Shown: positions 19,008 through 27,132 of the stretch, piece after piece
How positions within the stretch are numbered: position 1 is the first letter of the stretch
How the letters are laid out: the number at the start of each line of letters is the position of its first letter
Source of the DNA: Niastella vici
GTDB lineage: Bacteria > Bacteroidota > Bacteroidia > Chitinophagales > Chitinophagaceae
Length of the DNA stretch: 64,000 nt
Assembly (NCBI RefSeq): GCF_002077945.1
Contig: NZ_LVYD01000074.1
Location: 1 to 64,000 of the forward strand
Direction: 5' to 3'
The notes under the pieces: generated by a model
What the model was told of the DNA's origin: nothing
Seen by the model: the letters and a program-made list of their open reading frames with translations, nothing else
The model's database searches: none
Translations under genes and position numbers: made by a program

Positions 19008-20645
19008 ATGGGTAATTCTGACAACAGGGATCACTATATGTTTGTGATCGAAGCCGATAGCAGGTTTCAATACCTGGTACGCATGACCTTGTTCGATAAC
19101 GACAACAATATTGTGCTGGAAGGCAGCCAATACCCGATGCAGAAAACATTAGGGCAGGGCTTATATACTATCAGGCTCGATACTAACGGCAGCATTGAGG
19201 ATACCGTTTTCTTGTTAAACCATGATGTCAGGTACAAGCTCAGTCACTGTAAAGAACCGCTAACTGAAGCCGGGGTATTGATGCCACCGCCAATGTACAG
19301 CGCTGTGCCGCTCGATGAAAAGGTATATGCCTCCAGCCAGGAATATTACCGTAAACCGGCCATTGACCTTGCTACCTTACATACCTGGCCTATACAGCCT
19401 ATGACGACAAACAGCTCCATTTATCTCTTCGTACGGTTCTATTCGCGCGAACGGTATGAACAGTTAAAAAATGAGGAAAAGGCAGCGTCCATGACAGATT
19501 TCCGGTTGTTGAACCATTTGGGCATCGTCATTTGTGATCTTGCCAATGAGGCCGGCGCTATTGTAAATGATGAGGACGGCTGGATGGTCTTTAACGGTTT
19601 ATTATCGCCGGGCCTGTACCTGCTTGAATTTACCGGCCCCGAACCCAGGCAGATACCGGTTTATTTGCTGGAAAATTTTCATACCCAGCTTTTCCTGGTG
19701 CTCGATAAAAAACCGGTTTTCAGCAGCCTGCGCATCTTTCTGCAGAAAGAAAGGAGGTTCGATCCCTGTGATGCCCGGAATATTTATACCGACCTGTTAT
19801 TTACACGCTTGCAGAATAAAGATATCACCCTTGAAGAAGGCCTGGAGCGATCGATCTGTAACGGCGAGCTGGAAGGGTTTATGTTGCATCTTTTATATGC
19901 CTATATAACAGTTCTGGCAAAGAAGGAGCCCAACGACTTCCGGTATAACGTGATGCATCCTCTATTTCACCACCATGCCTGGCTGCAGGGGCCGTTGCCC
20001 GATTGGCGGGCTATCTGTATTCTTGGCGGCAGTCTCAGCGGTTACAGTGGTACGGTAGAGCCCATTCGGGGTGTGCCCATACTTTACCCCGGCTACCTGG
20101 CCATTAAAGAAGCGGCCGTTGTCCCCGAGCATAAAGACCTCATCAGGGAAAAGAGCCTCAATGACCTCATCACCGTGCATGCATTGTACGATTCATTGAT
20201 TACCACCTTTACGCCGGTGACTATTAAAATAGACGAGCTCCTTACCGTTAACAGTAACCCCCGGTGGAAAACTAAAGAACCCACCGGTACACCGCAAACG
20301 GATAAATACCGGGAGCCATACTATGCTAATTATTATTCAAACATCCGAGGCGACAAAATGTGGGACGAGTTCATGGCCGGTTACCAGGGCGATACGGCCA
20401 ACTGGCTCGAGTTCCTTATTTATGAGCTGGTGAGCAAAGAGCATATCCGCAACCCGGAATTGTTGTCGCAACGGTTGCGGATCTCTGTGATAACTATCAA
20501 CCGGACCATTGAAGAAGTAAGGAGAAAATTATATAACAAAGCCTGGAGCAGCGATAATCAGCAGGTGCAGCCGCCTGCCACGCATGATCCTACCCCGGCC
20601 AGGTTGATGAAGGCTTATTATAATGAGTCATTGGAGTCCTTGTAA
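19008..20645 (+). CDS. Unknown protein with beta-sandwich modules, caspase partner
   Basis: 545 residues with no recognised family. The N-terminal ~70 residues (MFVIEADSRFQYLVRMTLFD, LGQGLYTIRLDTNGS) and a second segment around residues 135-245 (GLLSPGLYLLEFTGPEP, VYLLENFHTQLFLVLDKKP) look like two related beta-sandwich modules, similar to the C-terminal module of the caspase-like protein. The rest is mostly helical and ends with a region (LLSQRLRISVITINRTIEEV) that could be helix-turn-helix-like. No signal peptide or membrane segment. It is spaced 6 bases from the caspase gene and 1 base from the next gene, so all three are probably translated from one message. It may be a sensor, adaptor or caspase substrate; none of these is shown by the sequence. 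Confidence 0.75.
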   Translation: MGNSDNRDHYMFVIEADSRFQYLVRMTLFDNDNNIVLEGSQYPMQKTLGQGLYTIRLDTNGSIEDTVFLLNHDVRYKLSHCKEPLTEAGVLMPPPMYSAVPLDEKVYASSQEYYRKPAIDLATLHTWPIQPMTTNSSIYLFVRFYSRERYEQLKNEEKAASMTDFRLLNHLGIVICDLANEAGAIVNDEDGWMVFNGLLSPGLYLLEFTGPEPRQIPVYLLENFHTQLFLVLDKKPVFSSLRIFLQKERRFDPCDARNIYTDLLFTRLQNKDITLEEGLERSICNGELEGFMLHLLYAYITVLAKKEPNDFRYNVMHPLFHHHAWLQGPLPDWRAICILGGSLSGYSGTVEPIRGVPILYPGYLAIKEAAVVPEHKDLIREKSLNDLITVHALYDSLITTFTPVTIKIDELLTVNSNPRWKTKEPTGTPQTDKYREPYYANYYSNIRGDKMWDEFMAGYQGDTANWLEFLIYELVSKEHIRNPELLSQRLRISVITINRTIEEVRRKLYNKAWSSDNQQVQPPATHDPTPARLMKAYYNESLESL

Positions 20646-20646
20646 T

Positions 20647-23040
20647 ATGAATCTACAATCGATTAAATATACCAGTATGCATCCAATAGACAAGGAGTAT
20701 TTGTTTGGTTTGGATATCAACGAGCTGGAAGCGGTAAGTGAGGATATTGAGCTGTATTTCCGGAAGTACCAGTTTTATTTTGCCATAGATGCATATGACC
20801 TGGTACATTTTTTCTTTCCCTACCTCGATACCCTGCAATTTACCGAAGAAAATGTGCGGCAACTGGCTATGGAAGGGATCGCCTATGATACATTTTTTTC
20901 AAACACTGCCACCGGAGCCATTGTGCTGCTCGAAGAATACAAAGATGAGCTGGCGATCGTGCGCGATTTGTTCATTCAGAAAATGAAAAGGGCTTATGAA
21001 CTTACGCAGAATATAGACAAGCTGGCCCTTGAATTTTTACAACTTAAAGAAACCGGAAAAAAACTGGAGGAAATTGCATACACCAACCCTGAATTGTGTT
21101 TTCTGCTCTTGGTGTTCTTGCAGCGGCGCGAGGTAAAGGAGTTGAGCTTTGCGCAATTCTTTAAGAAGAAAGTGTTTTTAAATGGCTTTACCACCGAAGA
21201 TGATGAATTCAATCTGTACTCAGATGAGGCGTTTTCACAGCCGTACGACCGCAATTTTGTGACCACAATCTTTGAACAGTTCAGGGAATTGCAGAGGGAA
21301 AAGACCCGCAACATGAGCACGCATGTGTACGACCGGTATTTATATAACACATACAAAGATATTGTCGCCATAGAAAAAGTGCTCACAGCCAACAAGATGA
21401 TCCTGGATCATGAAAAATACCGGAATACCGTCTTTTATTATTTGTCGTCGACTCCCACTAAATCGGCTCTGTTGTTTCATCTCATTAATAAAACGTATGG
21501 CGACGAAATGCCTTACCGGGAACATTTCAAAAGTGGCCGCAGCGTACACCGGAATATACAGCAGGCATTTTTGTTTACCATGCTGGTGGCAGAATATCCC
21601 GATTCAAAAGAAATGCCGGAAAAAATGCTGAAATTATTAATGACTTACCGTATGAAGGGCGGAGAGTATGCTTCGGTACCGGTGAACGAAGAAGACCGTC
21701 AGGTTGTGGAAGCGCTTGACAAACTGATCGGGAAGGTTTCTTCCAATATTCAAAACCACTTATTAAGTTCCATCTTCAAAAATTACCAAACGACAATCGA
21801 TGGTATTGCACTGGGTGGCAGCAGGGAAGTGGTTAATTTCACCAAAAATGTGCTGAAAAAATTCGAGACCATACAGCTGGAGCAGGACAGTATAATGGAA
21901 AATGATTACCTGAGATATAATATCTCGAAACATGGGCAGTTGATGTTATTGAAACAGGCGGTTACAAATGAAGAAGCTGAAAAAATAATGGTAACCGTTA
22001 GGCCTGGCCGGGATATCGTACGATTGAATTTTCATCACCTGCCTTTTCTGCTTTTTGTATACGAACGGGACGACTGGAAGAAGCTGGCTGCTTTTTACAC
22101 CGCCATGAAAGCCATCAGTGAAATTATTTCGGAAAAGATCGTTCATATTCAGCCGGTCATCGGGTTTTTAAAAGACCTTTTTCTATGGTGGCAAAGCACG
22201 GAGATCAGGCAACGTACTCGGGAGTTGCTAATGTCGATCTATATCGATCTGTTGTCGGTGCAGGTTTTCACCGCCACCGGCGATCCCGAAATAGAAGTAA
22301 AGCTGATCGCCATGCTCGAGCAACGGACTGACACCCTGCTGAGCCAGCTAAGGAGTAACAAGAAAAGGAAGCAGATCGAGCTGTTACGTAATGAATTGTA
22401 TTATGTGCTCATCTGGTTATACCGGCGTTGTTTGCAATTTGACAAGTTGCAAAAGCTGGAAGAAGACATTACTGTGGCTGAGATCTGGGATGCCCGCATT
22501 TTTCATGGGTTGGGCCTTGGATATGAATCCCTGTTCTATCACCAGGGAAAGAAAACGGAAGACAAATGGATGCTGGAAAAATCGATCAAATACCTAGAAG
22601 GGGCGGCTCAGGATTATGGAAACCTGCTGGGTCAGCTGCCCAGCCAGTTTGCGGATATCCGGAATTTGGTGATCAAAAGCCTGATCGGTATCGGCAATTC
22701 TAATTGCGATTCCAGGTTGCGGTTGTATGATTTTGACAAACAGGGAGAACATATTTACCAGGCCCGTGCAATCCTGAGTGAAATGAAAGATTATACCGAA
22801 GTGCTCGAAATAGATTATAACAGTGTCCCTATCATCAATCATACGGAAGCCGAACTGGAATATTATGAGGCCCTGATGGCATATGAGAAGAAAGACCTGG
22901 TGCTGGCGAAGAAAAAGATCACTTATGCCTTACGCCGGTTCCAACGGTGCATTGACAGGGCTTCGTTAATGAGCGAGGAGTCGAAGCTGATCGGAGAGAG
23001 GATCGTAGAATTACGAAATAGAATATTCAGTCATAGTTAG
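20647..23040 (+). CDS. Large helical protein of unknown function, third gene of caspase operon
   Basis: 797 residues from the ATG at 20647, one base after the previous stop; an in-frame ATG at 20623 inside the preceding gene is possible but less likely. The protein is almost entirely helical, with many charged Glu/Lys repeats and no membrane segment or signal peptide. The C-terminal part (AELEYYEALMAYEKKDLVLA, KKKITYALRRFQRCID) looks TPR-like. No enzymatic motif was found. Its strict linkage to the caspase-like gene suggests a scaffold or sensor that assembles with it. The name of the family, if any, is not known to me. Confidence 0.75.
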   Translation: MNLQSIKYTSMHPIDKEYLFGLDINELEAVSEDIELYFRKYQFYFAIDAYDLVHFFFPYLDTLQFTEENVRQLAMEGIAYDTFFSNTATGAIVLLEEYKDELAIVRDLFIQKMKRAYELTQNIDKLALEFLQLKETGKKLEEIAYTNPELCFLLLVFLQRREVKELSFAQFFKKKVFLNGFTTEDDEFNLYSDEAFSQPYDRNFVTTIFEQFRELQREKTRNMSTHVYDRYLYNTYKDIVAIEKVLTANKMILDHEKYRNTVFYYLSSTPTKSALLFHLINKTYGDEMPYREHFKSGRSVHRNIQQAFLFTMLVAEYPDSKEMPEKMLKLLMTYRMKGGEYASVPVNEEDRQVVEALDKLIGKVSSNIQNHLLSSIFKNYQTTIDGIALGGSREVVNFTKNVLKKFETIQLEQDSIMENDYLRYNISKHGQLMLLKQAVTNEEAEKIMVTVRPGRDIVRLNFHHLPFLLFVYERDDWKKLAAFYTAMKAISEIISEKIVHIQPVIGFLKDLFLWWQSTEIRQRTRELLMSIYIDLLSVQVFTATGDPEIEVKLIAMLEQRTDTLLSQLRSNKKRKQIELLRNELYYVLIWLYRRCLQFDKLQKLEEDITVAEIWDARIFHGLGLGYESLFYHQGKKTEDKWMLEKSIKYLEGAAQDYGNLLGQLPSQFADIRNLVIKSLIGIGNSNCDSRLRLYDFDKQGEHIYQARAILSEMKDYTEVLEIDYNSVPIINHTEAELEYYEALMAYEKKDLVLAKKKITYALRRFQRCIDRASLMSEESKLIGERIVELRNRIFSHS

Positions 23041-23124
23041 CCTGGTTGTAGATAAAACATATAATTAGATATCATTGTCAACCGTAACCTGACCACCGTC
23101 ATGATTTTATGGCGTACGTACGGC

Positions 23125-23138
23125 TTGATCTATATCAA
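23125..23138 (+). promoter_or_regulatory. FNR/CRP-type palindrome (TTGATCTATATCAA)
   Basis: A perfect TTGAT-N4-ATCAA site in the long leader of the sigma gene. A -7-like TAATTTTC follows at 23169, about 37 bases from the site centre, a plausible activator distance. The site is kept in the second copy although the middle bases differ (CTAT versus CAAT). Confidence 0.5.
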
Positions 23139-23320
23139 TTTAACCCAATACCCCTTTGCGATCAACATTAATTTTCCCAACTTGCTGGTATCTATCCGGC
23201 CAAACCGTTTTTCCTTTTAAACGATGCTCCGTGCTAAAAGGCCTTACCTATTCATTAAGAAACTTGTTGTAACGATATTGCTGTCATATGTATACATGAA
23301 CGCAAAGCATTAGTAGCATG

Positions 23321-23348
23321 TTTAAACAAAATCATTGTTTTGTTTAAA
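23321..23348 (+). promoter_or_regulatory. 11-bp inverted repeat just before the sigma start codon
   Basis: TTTAAACAAAA and TTTTGTTTAAA are exact reverse complements separated by six bases (TCATTG). The repeat ends 15 bases before the TTG start. The same arms occur in the second copy with one change in the spacer. It could be an operator or an mRNA hairpin limiting translation. Confidence 0.6.
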
Positions 23349-23363
23349 TAAATCATTGACATA

Positions 23364-23966
23364 TTGAAAGCAGAGCAAACTTCTGATGAGTTGTTGGTTA
23401 AGCGATTCAATGCAGGGGATAAAAAGGCGCTTCAGACGATCTATGACATGTATTTTACCCATCTCTTCTATTTTGCGTATCGGCTTACGCAAAACAGGGC
23501 CGAGGCGGAAGACATTGCCGTGGTAACGTTGGAGGTGCTATTGCGGCGCCATACCGATTTTTTGACCATGCCGAATATCAAGGCATTCGCTTTTATTACT
23601 GTTAGAAATAAGTGTTTAAAATACCTCGACGCCACTAAACGGCATAGGGCTTCTGAACTGGAGCTGGGCATTCTTAGCGATGAAAAAGATGATTATGTGC
23701 TGGCCCAAATGGTGCGCAGTGAATTTTTGATGGAAGTATACCGGGAAATTGAAGAGCTGCCCCCGGTTCGAAAAAAAGTATTCAAGCTATTCTATATAGA
23801 CGGGCTCGATTCGCAGGAAATCGCCCGTTTGCTTCGCATGACCCCGGCCGCAGTATACAATAACAAGTTAAAAGCCCTGAAACAGTTACGGAATGTGTTG
23901 TTCGATAAAAAATTGTTGCCCCTGATAGGGAGTTTGTTCATGATAAAGCAGGCCTGGAATTGTTAG
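23364..23966 (+). CDS. ECF-type RNA polymerase sigma factor, copy 1
   Basis: 200 residues. Region 2 is seen in LFYFAYRLTQNRAEAEDIAV and FITVRNKCLKYLDATKRHR, and region 4 in LPPVRKKVFKLFYIDGLDSQ and EIARLLRMTPAAVYNNKLKA, the helix-turn-helix for the -35 element. The start is a TTG: an in-frame stop at 23349 leaves no ATG between it and the conserved sequence. It differs from the protein at 38875 at 12 of 200 positions. No FecR or other anti-sigma gene is adjacent. The next gene, 46 bases on, is the NACHT-FGE NTPase, so the sigma factor may control island genes rather than a TonB locus. Target promoters are unknown. Confidence 0.9.
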   Translation: MKAEQTSDELLVKRFNAGDKKALQTIYDMYFTHLFYFAYRLTQNRAEAEDIAVVTLEVLLRRHTDFLTMPNIKAFAFITVRNKCLKYLDATKRHRASELELGILSDEKDDYVLAQMVRSEFLMEVYREIEELPPVRKKVFKLFYIDGLDSQEIARLLRMTPAAVYNNKLKALKQLRNVLFDKKLLPLIGSLFMIKQAWNC

Positions 23967-24012
23967 GGGGGAGGCGCGCTGAATAGATCAAAACCTTAGA
24001 AAGAAACTGCTT

Positions 24013-25836
24013 ATGGATAAAATTGTTGAAGCAATTTTAAAGTTGCAACCTTTTGGCAAATTCTTCAAATGGCTGGGTTGTAATGATGATTGGAGCGCCT
24101 TATTTTCTGTTATAGTAACTGTTCTCCTTGTAACTGTAGTTGTAAAAATATTCAATACTTTACTTAAGCATCACAAGCATTGCAAGGCGGCTTTGGAAGA
24201 CATTAAGCCGCAATTTGATCATTTGTCTATTCAAAAGGCAAAAAAGTATTATATACAAACACAGTATCAAAATGCTTCCCCTGCCCGCCAGGAAGAACCT
24301 GGTTTTACCCACAAGTATATTGCACGAAATAAACTGATCCCTTTTTTCACGAAAATAGCATTCAATGAAAAGGCGGATTCAGAACGGTTTTATCTTATTC
24401 TGGCCGATTCAGGAATGGGTAAAACAACGTTTATGATCAATTTGTATCTTGAATACAACTCGTTCTTTAGTTATCCCCGGGAATATGAGATGAAATTGTT
24501 CCGGTTCTCCAATCCCGATACCATTAACGAGGTAAAAGCAATAAAACCAGAAGATGCGAAAAGAACGATCCTGTTGTTGGATGCGCTGGATGAGGACCGG
24601 GGGATTATTTCAATGGACCCACAGATCAGCGATGCCATAGCGTTTCAAAATCGGATCGATGAGATCATTGCCCTTACCTTAAATTTCAGGGAAGTGCTTA
24701 TAACCTGCCGCACCCAGTATTTTCCCGGGCAGGAAGAAGATCCTTATGAGCTGAAAATAAAACGGCCCGATGAGAAAGGATTTTATCAGCTGAACAAATT
24801 GTACATTTCTCCCTTTAAAGATAAGGAAGTAGCAAAATACCTTAATAAAAAGTTTGGGATCATTCCATTTATAAACCGGGAAAAGAAAAAACGGGCCCGG
24901 GAAATTGTTGCCCGGTCGAAGAACTTAGTGATGAGGCCAATGCTGCTTAGTTATATCGATTATTTAACTGAAGATGAGGTTAGTGAAGTGAGCACGTACA
25001 GCATCTATGATAAATTGGTTACGAAATGGTTGCTGCGTGAAGCGGAGAAAAGGAAAGGGACAGAAGATCGAAAAGGTTTTATGAAGAATTTGCGGAACCT
25101 GTCGCATAGAACTGCCATAGCCATTTACTACAATTGGCGGAAGGAAGGCCGGATGTTTATAACAAAGGAGGAAGCGCTGAAGATCGCCGCGCAATTTAAC
25201 ATTCAGCTAAAGCCCGATGAGATCACTGGTCAGTCATTGCTAACCTGCGATGGGGCCGGAAACTGGAAATTTGCGCATAAATCAATTCTTGAATTCTTTT
25301 TGGCCAATGAGGCCAGTCAGCGTCCCAAATTCCTGAAAGATATGAGCTTTAAGGGAATGGACATGGCCAGGAAGTTTTATGGAGAGCTGAATCCAGGCAT
25401 GTTAGTTATTGATCAATTATCATCACCAAAATATATTTATAGTTGTGTATTGCGAAGTGAATTTGATGAAGTGATGGGACTTAGCGATGGTTCTAAAGAA
25501 AGATGGCGCCTGGGAAACAAATTTTCTTTGGGCGAGGCTCTTTATTATTGTAATAAAATGAATCGTAAAAATGGATATTCCTCCGTTTACAATGATGAAA
25601 GTAGATTTCAGGGAATTGAAAATATACGCGGGTTTAGGTTGCCCACAGAGAGGGAGCTACTGTATCTAGTTCAGGCTAAGTTAATTGGGGTTGGTGATTT
25701 ATTTAATAGAAAACAGTATGCTTATGAGTGGTGCCATAATGATACAGGTTATGGAATAATTCATTTTTCGTTTGGAACTAATAAAAAGCAAATAGTAGAC
25801 GAGCCATCCTATTTCCGGTTAGTCTTTGTCCCATAG
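24013..25836 (+). CDS. Membrane-anchored NACHT-type NTPase with C-terminal FGE-like domain
   Basis: 607 residues. A single membrane helix lies near residues 29-47 (LFSVIVTVLLVTVVVKIF). The P-loop ADSGMGKTT (131-139), Walker B with extra acids ILLLDALDED (186-195) and the sensor strand VLITCRTQYFP (Arg233) define a NACHT/STAND-like NTPase, followed by a helical domain (VMRPMLLSYIDYL, WKFAHKSILEFFLANEA). The last ~100 residues (ALYYCNKMNRKNGYSS, GFRLPTERELLYL, YEWCHND, FRLVFVP) match the FGE-sulfatase/C-type-lectin-like fold. Such NTPases act as sensors or switches in bacterial conflict systems and the FGE-like domain often serves as ligand-binding or effector part. It follows a sigma-factor gene by 46 bases. 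The ligand and output are unknown. Confidence 0.82.
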   Translation: MDKIVEAILKLQPFGKFFKWLGCNDDWSALFSVIVTVLLVTVVVKIFNTLLKHHKHCKAALEDIKPQFDHLSIQKAKKYYIQTQYQNASPARQEEPGFTHKYIARNKLIPFFTKIAFNEKADSERFYLILADSGMGKTTFMINLYLEYNSFFSYPREYEMKLFRFSNPDTINEVKAIKPEDAKRTILLLDALDEDRGIISMDPQISDAIAFQNRIDEIIALTLNFREVLITCRTQYFPGQEEDPYELKIKRPDEKGFYQLNKLYISPFKDKEVAKYLNKKFGIIPFINREKKKRAREIVARSKNLVMRPMLLSYIDYLTEDEVSEVSTYSIYDKLVTKWLLREAEKRKGTEDRKGFMKNLRNLSHRTAIAIYYNWRKEGRMFITKEEALKIAAQFNIQLKPDEITGQSLLTCDGAGNWKFAHKSILEFFLANEASQRPKFLKDMSFKGMDMARKFYGELNPGMLVIDQLSSPKYIYSCVLRSEFDEVMGLSDGSKERWRLGNKFSLGEALYYCNKMNRKNGYSSVYNDESRFQGIENIRGFRLPTERELLYLVQAKLIGVGDLFNRKQYAYEWCHNDTGYGIIHFSFGTNKKQIVDEPSYFRLVFVP

Positions 25837-25859
25837 CCGTCACCCCTCAACCCATGCAT

Positions 25860-26738
25860 ATGAAAAAGCCCTCCTTATTAATATCTTTGATCAGCTGCTT
25901 TATATCACTATCGGCCCAGGAACGGCTGGCGGTATTTGCCATTGAAAAAGATACTTCCGCAAAACTACCCTGCATCAGCATTGACTTTTTCAGAAGCATT
26001 CCCAACGGCGACCTCTACGGATCAATAGGCGATCATTTTACCCCGAAATATAAAGCTACGGGGCATACGCGTTTTGATGGAAAAGCGAAAATAGACCTGT
26101 CGGTCATAGATAGCATTGGTTATTTTGGTGTAGAGAATGTGGTGGTACTGCCTCATTACAGGAAATTCCTTGCTGCCGTTACTGGTGCATGCAAAGGTCA
26201 ACTGCCGAATGACGACTCATTAGATTCACTGCAGTTAGCGGTGTGGTGTTACAATGTGCTGGATGAGTTAGGATTTATTGACCGGAAGGTTGCCGATCAG
26301 CAGGACGCCTTTCAAAAGGCAACAAAACAATTTGCATTCCGGTATGGCTTAACGGGTGCATTGCAGGACACAAATAGTACCGTACAGCCGCAGGCCATTA
26401 TAAGCAAGGCTTCACAGGTTTATTTCAATCGGGAAAATAGCACAAAAGCAACCGAAAAGCCGGATAGTCTCCGCTTCACCGATACCACCATTGTTTACAG
26501 GCAGGGTGTTCAGGCCCATGCCATTGCCGCGCATTATCACAACATTCCTACAAAGGAACTGGAGCCATTTGCTGCGGCGCTGAAGGATGGTATTTACATA
26601 TATCTCCGGGATTACCGCATCGATCCCGGGCAGGTTGATGTAATTAAGTGGAGTGCCGGTCCGGCCAGTTACATTCTGACGTTTTCGGCAGTAAATGGGA
26701 GCCCCCGGTGGGTGATGCGGGTGAGGGTGGGAGAGTGA
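25860..26738 (+). CDS. Secreted protein of unknown function
   Basis: 292 residues from the second ATG of the in-frame pair at 25854/25860; the later one gives a standard signal peptide (MKKPSLLISLISCFISLSAQ). The mature part is mixed alpha/beta, with no membrane helix and no catalytic motif that I recognise. HAIAAHYHNIPTKELEPF and DPGQVDVIKWSAGPASYILT may be conserved cores. It starts 23 bases after the NACHT-FGE gene and is likely cotranscribed, so it may be an exported partner of that membrane protein. Confidence 0.7.
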   Translation: MKKPSLLISLISCFISLSAQERLAVFAIEKDTSAKLPCISIDFFRSIPNGDLYGSIGDHFTPKYKATGHTRFDGKAKIDLSVIDSIGYFGVENVVVLPHYRKFLAAVTGACKGQLPNDDSLDSLQLAVWCYNVLDELGFIDRKVADQQDAFQKATKQFAFRYGLTGALQDTNSTVQPQAIISKASQVYFNRENSTKATEKPDSLRFTDTTIVYRQGVQAHAIAAHYHNIPTKELEPFAAALKDGIYIYLRDYRIDPGQVDVIKWSAGPASYILTFSAVNGSPRWVMRVRVGE

Positions 26739-27132
26739 GATAAAAAAGCCCATCATCACATTAAGAAGGATATCCTTCAAAGGAATGTGGTCAACCTTTT
26801 GTGGCTCAAGTGATGCAAATATCAGAGAAATACCAATGTGTTCAAAGTGGTTATTTATGCTTAAAAGCATAATTAAAAATTGTTTCATTTTTGAGGTTAG
26901 ATTCAAGTGGATTTAGGGTTTGTATTCATGTAGGAAGTACAATTTGTGCCTGCCTAGGTGGATAATGAACGATCTTTCATCGGCTAAATAGTTAATCACG
27001 CCTATGCTAATTTTATCTTCCCAATTTCATCTTGAGAGCTCTAAAACGATTGCTTTATATTAGGGTTTAAATATTAACCTTATTTTACTCAATTAAGTTT
27101 TTAGATCATTTTGATAATAATTCAGATACATA
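26739..27132. other. AT-rich intergenic region before the GHKL ATPase pair
   Basis: 394 bases without a gene. The base composition falls sharply here and stays low until about 29.8 kb. A palindrome GAAGGATATCCTTC lies at 26765-26778 and an inverted repeat TTATGCTT-AA-AAGCATAA at 26855-26872. The last 70 bases are T/A-rich and probably hold the promoter of the ATPase gene. No coding sequence is evident. Confidence 0.5.

Larger units (their letters stand above)
23089..23966 (+). repeat. Long direct repeat carrying sigma-factor cassette, copy 1
   Basis: About 878 bases closely match 38602-39477 in the same orientation. The match begins near CTGACC, covers about 275 bases of noncoding leader and the whole sigma-factor gene, and stops abruptly at the stop codon. 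Most of the leader is conserved, including AACATTAATTTTCCCAACTT and CCAAACCGTTTTTCCTTTTA, which argues that it is functional. Confidence 0.88.

Noticed and set aside
24013-25836. FGE/C-type-lectin-like domain as a diversity-generating retroelement target
   Set aside because: No reverse transcriptase, template repeat or variable-repeat pair was found in the window.
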